This document shows positions 52,864-60,750 of a stretch of 64,000 nucleotides of DNA, in pieces. The notes below the pieces were generated by a model, which saw only the letters and a program-made list of their open reading frames with translations, was not told the DNA's origin and made no database searches. This DNA is from Nocardia sienata NBRC 100364 (lineage in GTDB: Bacteria; Actinomycetota; Actinomycetes; Mycobacteriales; Mycobacteriaceae). The translations under genes and the position numbers were made by a program. Location of the stretch: assembly GCF_001613205.1 (NCBI RefSeq), contig NZ_BDBX01000010.1, positions 62,001 through 126,000 of the forward strand, given 5' to 3'. The stretch's first letter is position 1; every line of letters starts with the position of its first letter.

Positions 52864-53640
52864 ATGACCACCTCGGCACTTCCGGAAACGTGCGCCGCGC
52901 CCACGACCACGGCGCGGCTGTGGGTGCGTTCCGGGCACGCCGTCTACCTGGGTCCCGGGTTGGGTCTGGCCCCGCATTCCACCGCCCTTCCCTCGCTCGG
53001 GGTGGGAGTGGACGCGCCTTTCCGGGTGCGCGCCGGGGAAACGGTGGATATCACCGCACGCAGTTTCCTGTTCCGGGCGCGGGTGACCCATCACGTGACC
53101 GGCACGCAGGGCCGGATGCTGTTCTGCTTCTTCGACCCGACGAGCGCACGGCTGACCCGTTGCCTGGGCGGAATGACCCGGTCCTGCGGCGACTTCGTAT
53201 ACACCCACCGGGACGAGGACGAACTGGTCGCACTGTGCCGGCACCCCGAACCCGATATCGAGCGGCTGCTCGAGCTGGCCAGCATTCCCCTGCCGGTGAT
53301 GCGGGATGCGCGGATCGCCGCGGCGGCGGCCGCGATCCGGGCCGATCCCGCCCGTCCCTATCGCGCCGCGGACTGTGCCCGTGCCGTCGGGCTGTCGACC
53401 TCTTATTTCCTGCGCACCTTCGCCGGGCAGACCGGGACCAGCTTCCGGCGCTACGTCCAATGGGCGCGGATGGTGCACATCGCGCGTTCCCACGCGGCGG
53501 GGCACGATCTGACCCGAGCGGCCGCGGACGCCGGGTTCGCCTCGCCGTCGCATTTCAGCGATACTTTCCGGGCGATGTTCGGACTCACGCCCACGGCTTT
53601 CGTCCGGATCGGCGGCCAACTGTCGGTCCTCGAGCGGTGA
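52864..53640 (+). CDS. AraC family regulator
   Basis: A 258-residue protein. The C-terminal 100 residues hold two helix-turn-helix motifs (YRAADCARAVGLSTSYFLRTFAGQTGTSFRRYVQWARM and LTRAAADAGFASPSHFSDTFRAMFGLTPTAF). The N-terminal part is an effector domain of the cupin-like type with AHSTALP-like and RAGETVDITARSF strands. It likely senses a small molecule and controls itself and the divergent alpha/beta hydrolase gene. Confidence 0.88.
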   Translation: MTTSALPETCAAPTTTARLWVRSGHAVYLGPGLGLAPHSTALPSLGVGVDAPFRVRAGETVDITARSFLFRARVTHHVTGTQGRMLFCFFDPTSARLTRCLGGMTRSCGDFVYTHRDEDELVALCRHPEPDIERLLELASIPLPVMRDARIAAAAAAIRADPARPYRAADCARAVGLSTSYFLRTFAGQTGTSFRRYVQWARMVHIARSHAAGHDLTRAAADAGFASPSHFSDTFRAMFGLTPTAFVRIGGQLSVLER

Positions 53641-53690
53641 AGGCCACCGCCGGTGTCGCCGGGGAGATGACGTGGGTATATTCGGCTTCG

Positions 53691-53717
53691 GCAACTAGTT
53701 GCTTGTGCTAATCAACT
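53691..53717 (+). promoter_or_regulatory. Nested palindromes upstream of the YceI-domain gene
   Basis: GCAACTAGTTGC (53691-53702) is a perfect palindrome, and AGTTG (53697-53701) pairs with CAACT (53713-53717) as a second inverted repeat. Such TTGC/GCAA elements are like sites of MarR-type repressors, which often control YceI genes. It ends 25 bases before the chosen start. The regulator is not encoded nearby. Confidence 0.45.
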
Positions 53718-53741
53718 CTGAGTGGTGAAAAGGTGATGCCC

Positions 53742-54566
53742 ATGCCCGGTTTGACCGGCCGCATCCACAACGCCGACGGCTGGCCCGTATCCGACGCGGT
53801 GCTCACCGTGACGGATATGCGCGGTCGGCAGATCTGCCGCGCGGTATCCGACGACAGCGGCGCGGTGTCCACCGAACCGCTGCGTCCGGGTGTGCACACC
53901 GCGGTGCTCACCGCTGCCGGATATCAGCCCGCCGCCCGGGCGGTGCAGATCTCGTCGTCGGGTTCGGGCACGCTGGGCGAGGTGGCGCTGGTCCCGGTGG
54001 TCGATGCCGTCGCCCTCCCGCCGGCCGGCCCCTGGACCATCGACCCGGTGCACTCCTCGGTGATCGCCACCGCTCGTCACCTGGGCATATCCAGTATCAA
54101 GGCGCGGTTCGCGGAGGTGAGCGGACGGCTCGATATCGCCGAGCGGTTCGAACAGACCTCCGGCTACGCCGAGATCAAGGCCGCCGCCATCGACACCGGT
54201 ATCGAGATGCGCGACACCCACCTGCGCTCCGCCGACTTCCTCGACGTCGAGAACTACCCGCTGATCTCTTTCACCGGCAACGGGCTCAGCCGCACCGGCG
54301 GCGACACCTGGGTGATGGCGGGCGAGCTTTCCCTGCACGGGCAGCGCAGGGCGGTCGATCTCGCGCTGACCTACGGCGGGTTCGGTCCGGATCCGTGGGG
54401 CGGGGTTCGCGCCGCCTTCCATGCCGAGACCACTCTGCGGCGCGACGATTTCGCCATCGACTACAACGCGGTGGTACGTGCCGGAGTGGCGGCGATCGGC
54501 ACCACGGTCAAGATCGACCTCGACATCCAGGTGGTGCAGGGCGACCAGCTCCCCGCATCGGCCTAG
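53742..54566 (+). CDS. YceI-domain protein with an N-terminal beta-sandwich domain
   Basis: About 274 residues. The C-terminal domain (about 95-270) is YceI: WTIDPVHSSVIATARHLGISSIKARF, IDTGIEMRDTHLRSADFLDVENYPLISF and GELSLHGQRRAVDLAL. YceI proteins form a lipocalin-like barrel that binds isoprenoids or similar lipids. The first 80 residues (GRIHNADGWPVSDAVLTVTDMRGRQI) look like a carboxypeptidase-regulatory-like beta-sandwich domain, an extra part beyond classical YceI. No signal peptide is visible. AAAAGG lies eight bases before the ATG at 53742; starts at 53733 or 53736 are possible. Confidence 0.85.
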   Translation: MPGLTGRIHNADGWPVSDAVLTVTDMRGRQICRAVSDDSGAVSTEPLRPGVHTAVLTAAGYQPAARAVQISSSGSGTLGEVALVPVVDAVALPPAGPWTIDPVHSSVIATARHLGISSIKARFAEVSGRLDIAERFEQTSGYAEIKAAAIDTGIEMRDTHLRSADFLDVENYPLISFTGNGLSRTGGDTWVMAGELSLHGQRRAVDLALTYGGFGPDPWGGVRAAFHAETTLRRDDFAIDYNAVVRAGVAAIGTTVKIDLDIQVVQGDQLPASA

Positions 54567-54576
54567 CGGGCGGCAG

Positions 54577-54605
54577 CGGTAGCCGGCCGTATCCGCCGGC
54601 TACCG
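54577..54605. terminator. Bidirectional terminator between YceI and the FAD monooxygenase gene
   Basis: An 11-bp perfect stem, CGGTAGCCGGC (54577-54587) with its complement (54595-54605), loop CGTATCC. It overlaps the stop codon of the minus-strand gene and follows the YceI stop by 10 bases. Confidence 0.75.
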
Positions 54606-55817
54606 GACGACGCTCGTGCGCCGGTACCCGTCAGTGATGGCCCGTAGTTCCTCGGGGGTCAGCACATCCTCGATGCGGTCGAAACCCTCGGGCGCCCGTT
54701 CCGCGACCATTCGCAGGGCGCGGTCCATCGGAATGTCCCGGTTGGCGAGGACGACGGAGTTCGCTGTGTCGCGGCGCGCCGAATCGTAGGCGGCCAACCC
54801 GGCGACCGGGTCGCCGGCCCGGGCCAGCTCCACAGCCACCGACCGGGCGTCGAGAATCGCCTGCGAGCCGCCGTTGGAGCCGACCGGGTACATCGGGTGC
54901 GCGGCGTCGCCGAGCAGAGTGATCCGGCCGAAACTCCAGCGCGGCAACGGATCCCGGTCGACCATCGGATACTCCAGGACCGTCTCGCTCGCGGCGAGGA
55001 GCCCCGACACGTCGAGGCCCGCGATCCGCCAGCCGCGGTAGTGCGGCGTGACATCGTCGAGCCGGCCGGTGTGCGTCCACTCCGCCTCGCCCTGGATGTC
55101 CTGAGGCATCCGTACCTCGGCGACCCAGTTGACCAGGACCGCGTCGCTACCCGGTGTCGCGGGGCCGAGCGGATAGGCGACGAGTTTGGCGGCGTGATTG
55201 CTGCCGGCCATCAGCATCGAGGTGCCGCTGAGGAAGCGTGCCGCGGGGGCGACGCCGCGCCACATCCGGATTCCGTTCCAGCGTGGCGGGCCCTCGTCCG
55301 GGTACAGGTGCGCCCGCACCGCGGAGTGCAGCCCGTCGGCGCCGATCACCGCATCGGCGGTGAGTTCGATCGCGGTGTCACCGCCGTGCTCGTCGATCGT
55401 GACGCGGACCTGCCGGTCTTCCTCGGTGGCGGCGACGAAACGGTAGCCGGTCCGTACCGCGCCGGGACCGAGCCGGTCGTACACCGCATCCAGCAGCAAT
55501 GACTGCAGTCGGCCGCGGTGGACCGAATACTGCGGCCACGGGTGTCCGGCCGCCACGCCGCGCGGCTCCCGCCAGATCTCGTTGCCGAAACGGTCGTAGT
55601 GCACCAGTTCGGAGGTGGCGACCGCCCGTGCGGCGAGCGCGTCGTGCAGTCCGAGTCCGGCGAGGACCTCGGTCGCGTGCGGCAGCAGATTGATCCCGAC
55701 GCCGAGCGGGCGCAGCCGTGGCACCCGATCGATCACCTGGACATCGATCCCGGCCGCGTGCAGGCTCAGCGCCGTCGTCAGCCCACCGATGCCGGCTCCG
55801 ACGATCAGCACGCTCAC
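54600..55817 (-). CDS. FAD-dependent monooxygenase (PhzS/hydroxybenzoate hydroxylase-like)
   Basis: A 405-residue flavoprotein. The FAD fingerprint is VLIVGAGIGGLTTALSLHAAGIDV, the DG motif VIGADGLHSAVR, and the GD motif ITLLGDAAHPMYPVGSNGGSQAILDA. RLRPLGVGINLLPHATEVL is typical of the group that includes PhzS and related hydroxylases. It hydroxylates an aromatic ring with NAD(P)H and oxygen. Start: GTG at 55817, overlapping the upstream gene by four bases. Its likely partner is the chorismate-lyase-like protein encoded directly upstream. Confidence 0.88.
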   Translation of the reverse strand: MSVLIVGAGIGGLTTALSLHAAGIDVQVIDRVPRLRPLGVGINLLPHATEVLAGLGLHDALAARAVATSELVHYDRFGNEIWREPRGVAAGHPWPQYSVHRGRLQSLLLDAVYDRLGPGAVRTGYRFVAATEEDRQVRVTIDEHGGDTAIELTADAVIGADGLHSAVRAHLYPDEGPPRWNGIRMWRGVAPAARFLSGTSMLMAGSNHAAKLVAYPLGPATPGSDAVLVNWVAEVRMPQDIQGEAEWTHTGRLDDVTPHYRGWRIAGLDVSGLLAASETVLEYPMVDRDPLPRWSFGRITLLGDAAHPMYPVGSNGGSQAILDARSVAVELARAGDPVAGLAAYDSARRDTANSVVLANRDIPMDRALRMVAERAPEGFDRIEDVLTPEELRAITDGYRRTSVVR

Positions 55818-56347
55818 CGGGCCGCCGCCAGCGGCACATAGGCGGGATTGAACCGTTCGTGCAGATGCGCCACCACGGTCGACCGGTGGTCGCACAGCAC
55901 GCTCTCCTTGTACGCGCAGGGCAGGCCTTCCTGGCCTCCGGCGGCAGGCCAGGACGTGACGCCCGCGCCCAGTACCGTGCGCGCGAGGTGGCGACGGGCA
56001 CCGGCCAGGCTGTGGCCGATCGGTAGCCGTTCGTCGGTGAGCAGGGCGGTGAGTTCGTCGTCGGTGGCCACCACGGCCACGCAGTTCCACGAAACGGCCG
56101 CGCCGCCGGTGGTGGTGAGGGTGGAGTGGCGCACCACCACGGGATCGGTATCGGCGCAGCCGAGGGCCGTGCGGACCGCGGGGTCGAGGTCCCGTCCGGT
56201 GGTGGTGTGCTGATCGGTGAGGTCGAGTGCCAGCGGGCGGCCGATCAGCGCCTCCAGCAGCCTGGTCATGGATCCGTCAGCGCGCAGTAACATCCGGGTA
56301 ACCGAAGGTAAGTCGGATTCCGTTGTCTGCGTGAGGAATTCCGTCAC
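55814..56347 (-). CDS. Chorismate lyase-like protein (DUF98/UbiC superfamily)
   Basis: About 177 residues from the GTG at 56347 (an ATG at 56383 is an alternative). LPSVTRMLLRADGSMTRLLEALIGRPLALDL and DPVVVRHSTLTTTGGAAVSWNCVAVV fit the DUF98/chorismate-pyruvate lyase fold, in which the C-terminal LPIGHSLAGARRHL helps form the pocket. Members release 4-hydroxybenzoate from chorismate. With the coupled FAD hydroxylase, this suggests production or modification of a hydroxybenzoate; this is inference. A TATCGT element seven bases before the GTG could be the -10 of a leaderless transcript. Confidence 0.65.
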   Translation of the reverse strand: MTEFLTQTTESDLPSVTRMLLRADGSMTRLLEALIGRPLALDLTDQHTTTGRDLDPAVRTALGCADTDPVVVRHSTLTTTGGAAVSWNCVAVVATDDELTALLTDERLPIGHSLAGARRHLARTVLGAGVTSWPAAGGQEGLPCAYKESVLCDHRSTVVAHLHERFNPAYVPLAAAR

Positions 56348-56463
56348 GGCGTCAACGATACGGGGGGCGCGCCGGTGCGGCATTCCCGGCGACGGAGATA
56401 TCGGACACGTGACGACCGAGCGGTTATCTCCGGTGAAAGCGGCCGGATTCACCCCCTCGCAAC

Positions 56464-56480
56464 CAAGCGCTTGTTAGAAT
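56464..56480 (+). promoter_or_regulatory. Operator/promoter of the reductase gene (leaderless)
   Basis: The perfect palindrome CAAGCGCTTG (56464-56473) is followed by TAGAAT (56475-56480), a good -10, only six bases before the ATG at 56487. The transcript would therefore start at or very near the ATG. The palindrome next to the -10 is a natural TetR-type operator position. Confidence 0.55.
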
Positions 56481-56486
56481 TCGGCG

Positions 56487-57566
56487 ATGATCTCGACGGT
56501 CGTCTGGGGGACCGGCAATGTGGGCCGCGCCGCCGTACGGGCGGTCGACGCCCACCCCGAACTCGAACTCACGGCTGTCCTCGTGCACGACCCGGTTAAG
56601 GCGGGCCGGGACGCGGGCGAACTGGCCGGGCTCGACCGAGCGCTGGGGGTGGCCGCCACGACCGATGTCGACGCGGTGCTGGCGGATCGGCCCGGGGCGG
56701 TGGTGTACGCCGCGTCGGGTGATATCCGGCCCGACGACGCCCTCGCCGATATCGTCCGTGCGATCGGCGGCGGCGCGGTGGTGGTGACCCCGGCCCTCTA
56801 CGCCCTCTACGACCAGCGCGGCGCACCGCCCGAGGTCCGGGAACCGGTCCTGGCCGCGATCGAATCCGGCGGGGGCGCCCTGTTCGTCTCGGGCATCGAT
56901 CCCGGCTGGGGCAACGATGTGCTGCCGCTGCTCGTCAGCGGTCTGGGCAGTGTCGTCGAGGCGGTGCGCTGCCAGGAGATCTTCGACTACTCCACCTACG
57001 ACCAGCCCGATTCCGTGCGCTATCTGGTGGGCATGGGGCAGCCCATGGACCAGGTACCACCCATGGTGGCGCCCACGGTCCCGACCATGGTGTGGGGCGG
57101 ACAGGTGCGGTTGATGGCCCGGGCACTCGGCGTCGAACTCGACGAAATCCGTGAGTCCGTACAGCGGCTGCCACTGGAAACCACCATCGAGACCGCGACC
57201 ATGGGCAAGTTCGAGGCCGGCACCCAGGGGGCCATGCGTTTCGAAGTGCAGGGCATCGTGGCCGGTTCGCCCCGCATCGTCGTGGAGCACATCACCCGGA
57301 TCCACCCGTCGTGCGCACCCGAATGGCCCACCCCGCCCAACGGTGAGGGTGCGCACCGGGTGATCATCGAAGGCCGTCCGCGTATCGAGGTCACCGTCGA
57401 GGCGACCGACGAGGGCGGCAACTACGCGGCCGGTGGTAACGCCACCGCCGTGGGGCGGCTGGTCGGCGCGATCGACTGGCTGGTCGCCGCCGGACCCGGC
57501 CTCTACGACGCCCTGGACGTCCCGCTGCGCCCGGCGGCCGGAAAGCTCGGAAGGAACGCCTCATGA
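56487..57566 (+). CDS. Dihydrodipicolinate reductase-like NAD(P)-dependent dehydrogenase
   Basis: A 359-residue protein. The Rossmann start STVVWGTGNVGRAAVRAV is followed by ELTAVLVHDPVKAGRDAGEL. FVSGIDPGWGNDVLPLLVSG and SVRYLVGMGQPMDQVPPM are features of the 2,4-diaminopentanoate dehydrogenase/dihydrodipicolinate reductase-like family common in mycobacteria and Nocardia. It reduces or oxidises an unknown small substrate; a true DapB role is unlikely because the length is larger. It is coupled to the next gene by a four-base overlap. Confidence 0.82.
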   Translation: MISTVVWGTGNVGRAAVRAVDAHPELELTAVLVHDPVKAGRDAGELAGLDRALGVAATTDVDAVLADRPGAVVYAASGDIRPDDALADIVRAIGGGAVVVTPALYALYDQRGAPPEVREPVLAAIESGGGALFVSGIDPGWGNDVLPLLVSGLGSVVEAVRCQEIFDYSTYDQPDSVRYLVGMGQPMDQVPPMVAPTVPTMVWGGQVRLMARALGVELDEIRESVQRLPLETTIETATMGKFEAGTQGAMRFEVQGIVAGSPRIVVEHITRIHPSCAPEWPTPPNGEGAHRVIIEGRPRIEVTVEATDEGGNYAAGGNATAVGRLVGAIDWLVAAGPGLYDALDVPLRPAAGKLGRNAS

Positions 57567-58078
57567 GAGTCGACATCCCCGAAGGCAAGGATCCCATCGG
57601 CTACGTCTGGGGTGAGATGGTGCCCGGGATCGGTCTCGCCGCCTCGAACTTCTCCATGGCGGTGTACGCGCACACCACACTGGGCCTGCGCGAGTTCGAG
57701 GCCGCGCGGTTGCGGATCGCCCAGATCAACGGCTGCGTGTTCTGCCTGGACTGGCGTACCGAACGCGACGGCCGGAAGGTGGAGGAGGGCTTCGACGCCG
57801 CCGTCGCCGACTGGCGCGGCACCGAGTTGCTCGACGACCGGGCCCGGCTGGCCGCCGAATACGCCGAACGCTACGCCCTGGACCATCACAACCTCGACGA
57901 GGATTTCTGGGCCCGGATGACCGCGCGCTACAGCCAGGCCGAGATCGTGGAGCTGAGCATGTGCCTGGGCTCCTGGCTGGCTTTCGGCCGGCTCAACCAT
58001 GTCCTCGGACTCGACGCGGTGTGTGTGCTGCCCGGACATTCGGCCCCGAACGGCCCGGGTGCCCGGCCCGGCGCCTGA
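57563..58078 (+). CDS. Carboxymuconolactone decarboxylase/AhpD-like protein
   Basis: A 171-residue protein. IAQINGCVFCLDWRTERDGRK contains the CxxC pair (Cys58, Cys61) and the neighbouring residues of the AhpD fold, followed by DRARLAAEYAERYALDHHNLDEDFW. AhpD-like proteins are peroxidases or disulfide reductases; CMD proteins without the Cys pair are decarboxylases. The intact CxxC supports a redox role. The start overlaps the reductase stop by four bases, so they probably function together. Confidence 0.88.
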   Translation: MRVDIPEGKDPIGYVWGEMVPGIGLAASNFSMAVYAHTTLGLREFEAARLRIAQINGCVFCLDWRTERDGRKVEEGFDAAVADWRGTELLDDRARLAAEYAERYALDHHNLDEDFWARMTARYSQAEIVELSMCLGSWLAFGRLNHVLGLDAVCVLPGHSAPNGPGARPGA

Positions 58079-58135
58079 GTTCCCCGCCCGGGACCGGTGC
58101 GATGAATCCGCGGCGTCCTGGGTAAATGCGGGGGT

Positions 58136-58234
58136 ATGAAGACTCGAGACCGTATCGCCGAACCCTGGGGAGCACGTACCCGCTACGGTCCGGGGCTGTA
58201 CGAACTCCGCGCCGAGGACCGAGGTGGCCGGTGA
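58136..58234 (+). CDS. 32-residue ORF coupled to the next gene
   Basis: ATG at 58136 after GGGGG; the peptide begins MKTRDRIAEPWGARTRYGPG and ends at a TGA that overlaps the GTG of the next gene by four bases. The RDRIAEPWG-RT-YGPG pattern is one I associate with the extreme N-terminus of some actinobacterial molybdopterin oxidoreductases, but nothing of such an enzyme follows in any frame. It may be a recurrent small peptide or a leftover; the coupling suggests it is translated. Confidence 0.5.
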   Translation: MKTRDRIAEPWGARTRYGPGLYELRAEDRGGR

Positions 58235-58710
58235 AACTGCATATCGTCATCGAGGAACTGCAGTTCTCCGAGCGGGAACTCGCCGGGGAACTGGCGGCCG
58301 TCGCGGTCCGGCACCGGGCCGAGTACGAGATCCACCACACCGCCCGGGATCTGGCCGGCCGGTCGCAGGACCATCTCCGTGAACTGGACGCGCTCGCACC
58401 CCGATTCGGGGCGGCGAAGGGACACGGCCGGCGCCACCCGCGGGTGCGGCTTCCCCGTGCGCGCCGGCTGCGCACAACGGTCGCCCGGCCGCCGGACCCG
58501 GGGCTGCGGCTGTTGCGGGACCTGCGCCGGCTGCATCAGCTCGCGGCGGGCGTGTCGGTGGACTGGGAGTTGCTCGCCCAGGGCGCGCAGGCGGCCCGGG
58601 AACCCGAACTCCTGGACCTCGCCGCGCAATGCCACCCGGGTACGCTGCGCCAGCTGCGCTGGACAAACGCCATGCTCAAAGCGCTCTCGCCCCAGATCCT
58701 CGCGGGCTGA
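58231..58710 (+). CDS. Hypothetical helical protein
   Basis: About 159 residues from the GTG at 58231. KLHIVIEELQFSERELAGELAAVAVRHRAEYEIHHTARDLAGRSQDHL suggests an antiparallel helical bundle with many Glu/His residues, vaguely ferritin-like. An Arg-rich stretch (about 65-85) separates it from a second helical part. I do not recognise a family. It is translationally coupled to the 32-residue ORF. Confidence 0.65.
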   Translation: MKLHIVIEELQFSERELAGELAAVAVRHRAEYEIHHTARDLAGRSQDHLRELDALAPRFGAAKGHGRRHPRVRLPRARRLRTTVARPPDPGLRLLRDLRRLHQLAAGVSVDWELLAQGAQAAREPELLDLAAQCHPGTLRQLRWTNAMLKALSPQILAG

Positions 58711-58812
58711 CCCCCCCGCCTGCCGCCGGTGGCCGAACCGTTGCCCGGCCGGCTGTGTCGGCACCGCCGCCACGGGTATGCCGCACACCCCGACGGACAG
58801 TGAGGTGAACGT

Positions 58813-59901
58813 ATGCGGGTGATCGTCACGGGGGCCACGGGAAATGTGGGTACCGCGGTGCTCGAGCAGCTCAGCGGTACCCCGACGGTGGATTCGATCG
58901 TGGGCGTGGCCCGGCGGAAACCGGAGCACGCGCATCCGGGGGTGGAGTGGGTGGCGGCCGATATTCGCTCCGCCGATCTGGTGTCGCTGTTCCGCGGTGC
59001 CGACGCGGTGGTCGACCTGGCCTGGGTGTTCCAGCCCACGCGCCGCCCCCGTGATACCTGGCGGACGAATGTCGGCGGGACCGGCCGGGTGCTCGCCGCC
59101 GTGGCCGCGGCCGGGGTGCCCGCACTGGTACACGCCTCCTCGGTCGCCGCCTACTCGCCCGCGACCGGCGACGAGCCGGTCGACGAGAGCTGGCCGACCG
59201 AGGGCTGGCCGGGGGCGTCCTACGCGGTCGAGAAGGCCTATGTGGAGCGGTTGCTGGACCTCTTCGAATACGAGCGTCCGGACTGCCGCCTGATCCGGAT
59301 GCGCCCGGCGTTCACCTTCCAGCGCGCCTCGGCCGCACAGCAGCGCCGGTTGTTCGCCGGGCCGCTGGTCCCCGGCCCGCTGGTCCGGCCGGGACTGCTG
59401 CCACTGTTGCCCTATCCGCGCGGACTGCGCTTCCAGGCGCTACACAGTGCCGACGCGGGCCGTGCCTATACGGCGGCGGTGCTCTCCGGCGCGCGGGGTG
59501 CGTTCAATATCGCGGCCGAACCTGTCCTCGACCGTGCCGAGATCGCGCGACTGCTGGATGTGCGTACGGTCGAAGTCCCCCGGTGGCCGGTCCGGACCGC
59601 GCTGGCCGGCGCCTGGCATCTACGCCTGGTACCCGCCACCCCCGGCCTGTTCGACGCGATGATGCAGTTGCCGATCATGGACACCACCAGGGCCCGGACC
59701 GAACTCGGCTGGCAGCCGCGCGTCACCGCGACCGATGCGCTGCGCGAGTTCCTCGAAGGCCTGCGCGGCGGCCACGGTGGCGCTACCCCGCCGCTGGCGG
59801 CCGACGCGGGGGGAGTGGGTCGGTACCGCGAGGTGACCTCCGGGGTCGGCGGTCGCGATCCGGTCGACGACCGGCTGTGTGATCGCGATCCGTCAGGGTA
59901 G
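58813..59901 (+). CDS. NAD-dependent epimerase/dehydratase family protein
   Basis: A 362-residue extended SDR. VIVTGATGNVGTAVLEQL is the NAD motif (TGxxGxxG), DAVVDLAWVFQPTRRP and NVGGTGRVLAAVAAAGVPALVHASSVAAYSP follow; the catalytic tyrosine is in YAVEKAYVERLLD (YxxxK). The substrate is not readable; it may be a sugar nucleotide or a lipid. AGGTG precedes the ATG. The last 35 residues are variable. The next gene starts 10 bases on, so the two probably form an operon. Confidence 0.88.
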   Translation: MRVIVTGATGNVGTAVLEQLSGTPTVDSIVGVARRKPEHAHPGVEWVAADIRSADLVSLFRGADAVVDLAWVFQPTRRPRDTWRTNVGGTGRVLAAVAAAGVPALVHASSVAAYSPATGDEPVDESWPTEGWPGASYAVEKAYVERLLDLFEYERPDCRLIRMRPAFTFQRASAAQQRRLFAGPLVPGPLVRPGLLPLLPYPRGLRFQALHSADAGRAYTAAVLSGARGAFNIAAEPVLDRAEIARLLDVRTVEVPRWPVRTALAGAWHLRLVPATPGLFDAMMQLPIMDTTRARTELGWQPRVTATDALREFLEGLRGGHGGATPPLAADAGGVGRYREVTSGVGGRDPVDDRLCDRDPSG

Positions 59902-59910
59902 CCGCGCGGT

Positions 59911-60750
59911 ATGGCAACTATCGCTCCCTTACCGAAAGAACGTATAGGCGCGCCGCTACGGGCCGTGGTGACCGGCTCCGATTCGGGGATCGGCCGGGCG
60001 ATCGCGGTGGCGCTGGCCGGCGGCGGCGTCGATGTCGGGATCACCTACCACTCGGACGAGGCCGGAGCGGCGCATACGGCCGGACTGGCCCGTGACCGGG
60101 GCGCGCGGGCGGCTGTGCGGCGAATGGACCTGGACGATCTGCCCACGAGTACCGCTGCCGTGGACGAATTGGCCGCCGAACTGGGCGGGGTGGATGTGCT
60201 GGTCAACTGCGCCGGCACCGGCTCCGCGCAGAAGGCGATGGATATGGACTTCGACACCTGGCGGCATGTCCTGTCGGTCGACCTGGACGGCGCCTTCCTC
60301 TGTACGCAACGCGCCGTCCGGCACATGACGGAGGCCGGCCGTGGCGGGCGGATCATCAATATCACCAGCGTGCACGAGCACGCGCCCAAGGTGGGGGCGG
60401 CCCCCTACTGCGCGGCGAAGGCGGGCCTCGGTGCGCTGACCAAAGTGCTGGCGCTGGAACTGGCCGAACACGACATCACCGTGAACTCGGTGGCGCCCGG
60501 TGAGATCGCCACCCCGATGACCGGGCAGGAGGACGCCGATCCACGCGAACAACCCCGGCCGGGGCTGCCGCTGGGCCGGCCCGGCCACGCCGAGGAAGTC
60601 GCTTCCGTGGTGGCTTTCCTGGCAACCCCCGCCGCGGGGTATGTGACCGGAGCGTCCTATGTCGTCGACGGCGGCATGTTGCTGATGGGGCCGCAATCCA
60701 GCCAGCTCGTCGGGGACGAGAGCTGGCGTGATCCGAAGGGAGACGCATGA
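59911..60750 (+). CDS. Short-chain dehydrogenase/reductase (glucose dehydrogenase-like)
   Basis: A 279-residue classical SDR. VVTGSDSGIGRAIAVALAGGG is the cofactor motif, NCAGTG the structural motif, and ITSVHEHAPKVGAAPYCAAKAG holds Ser and YxxxK. The ITYHSDEAGA stretch after strand 2 is like the glucose 1-dehydrogenase and fabG groups. No good ribosome site precedes the ATG at 59911, which lies 10 bases after the epimerase stop. It overlaps the next gene by four bases. Confidence 0.9.
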   Translation: MATIAPLPKERIGAPLRAVVTGSDSGIGRAIAVALAGGGVDVGITYHSDEAGAAHTAGLARDRGARAAVRRMDLDDLPTSTAAVDELAAELGGVDVLVNCAGTGSAQKAMDMDFDTWRHVLSVDLDGAFLCTQRAVRHMTEAGRGGRIINITSVHEHAPKVGAAPYCAAKAGLGALTKVLALELAEHDITVNSVAPGEIATPMTGQEDADPREQPRPGLPLGRPGHAEEVASVVAFLATPAAGYVTGASYVVDGGMLLMGPQSSQLVGDESWRDPKGDA

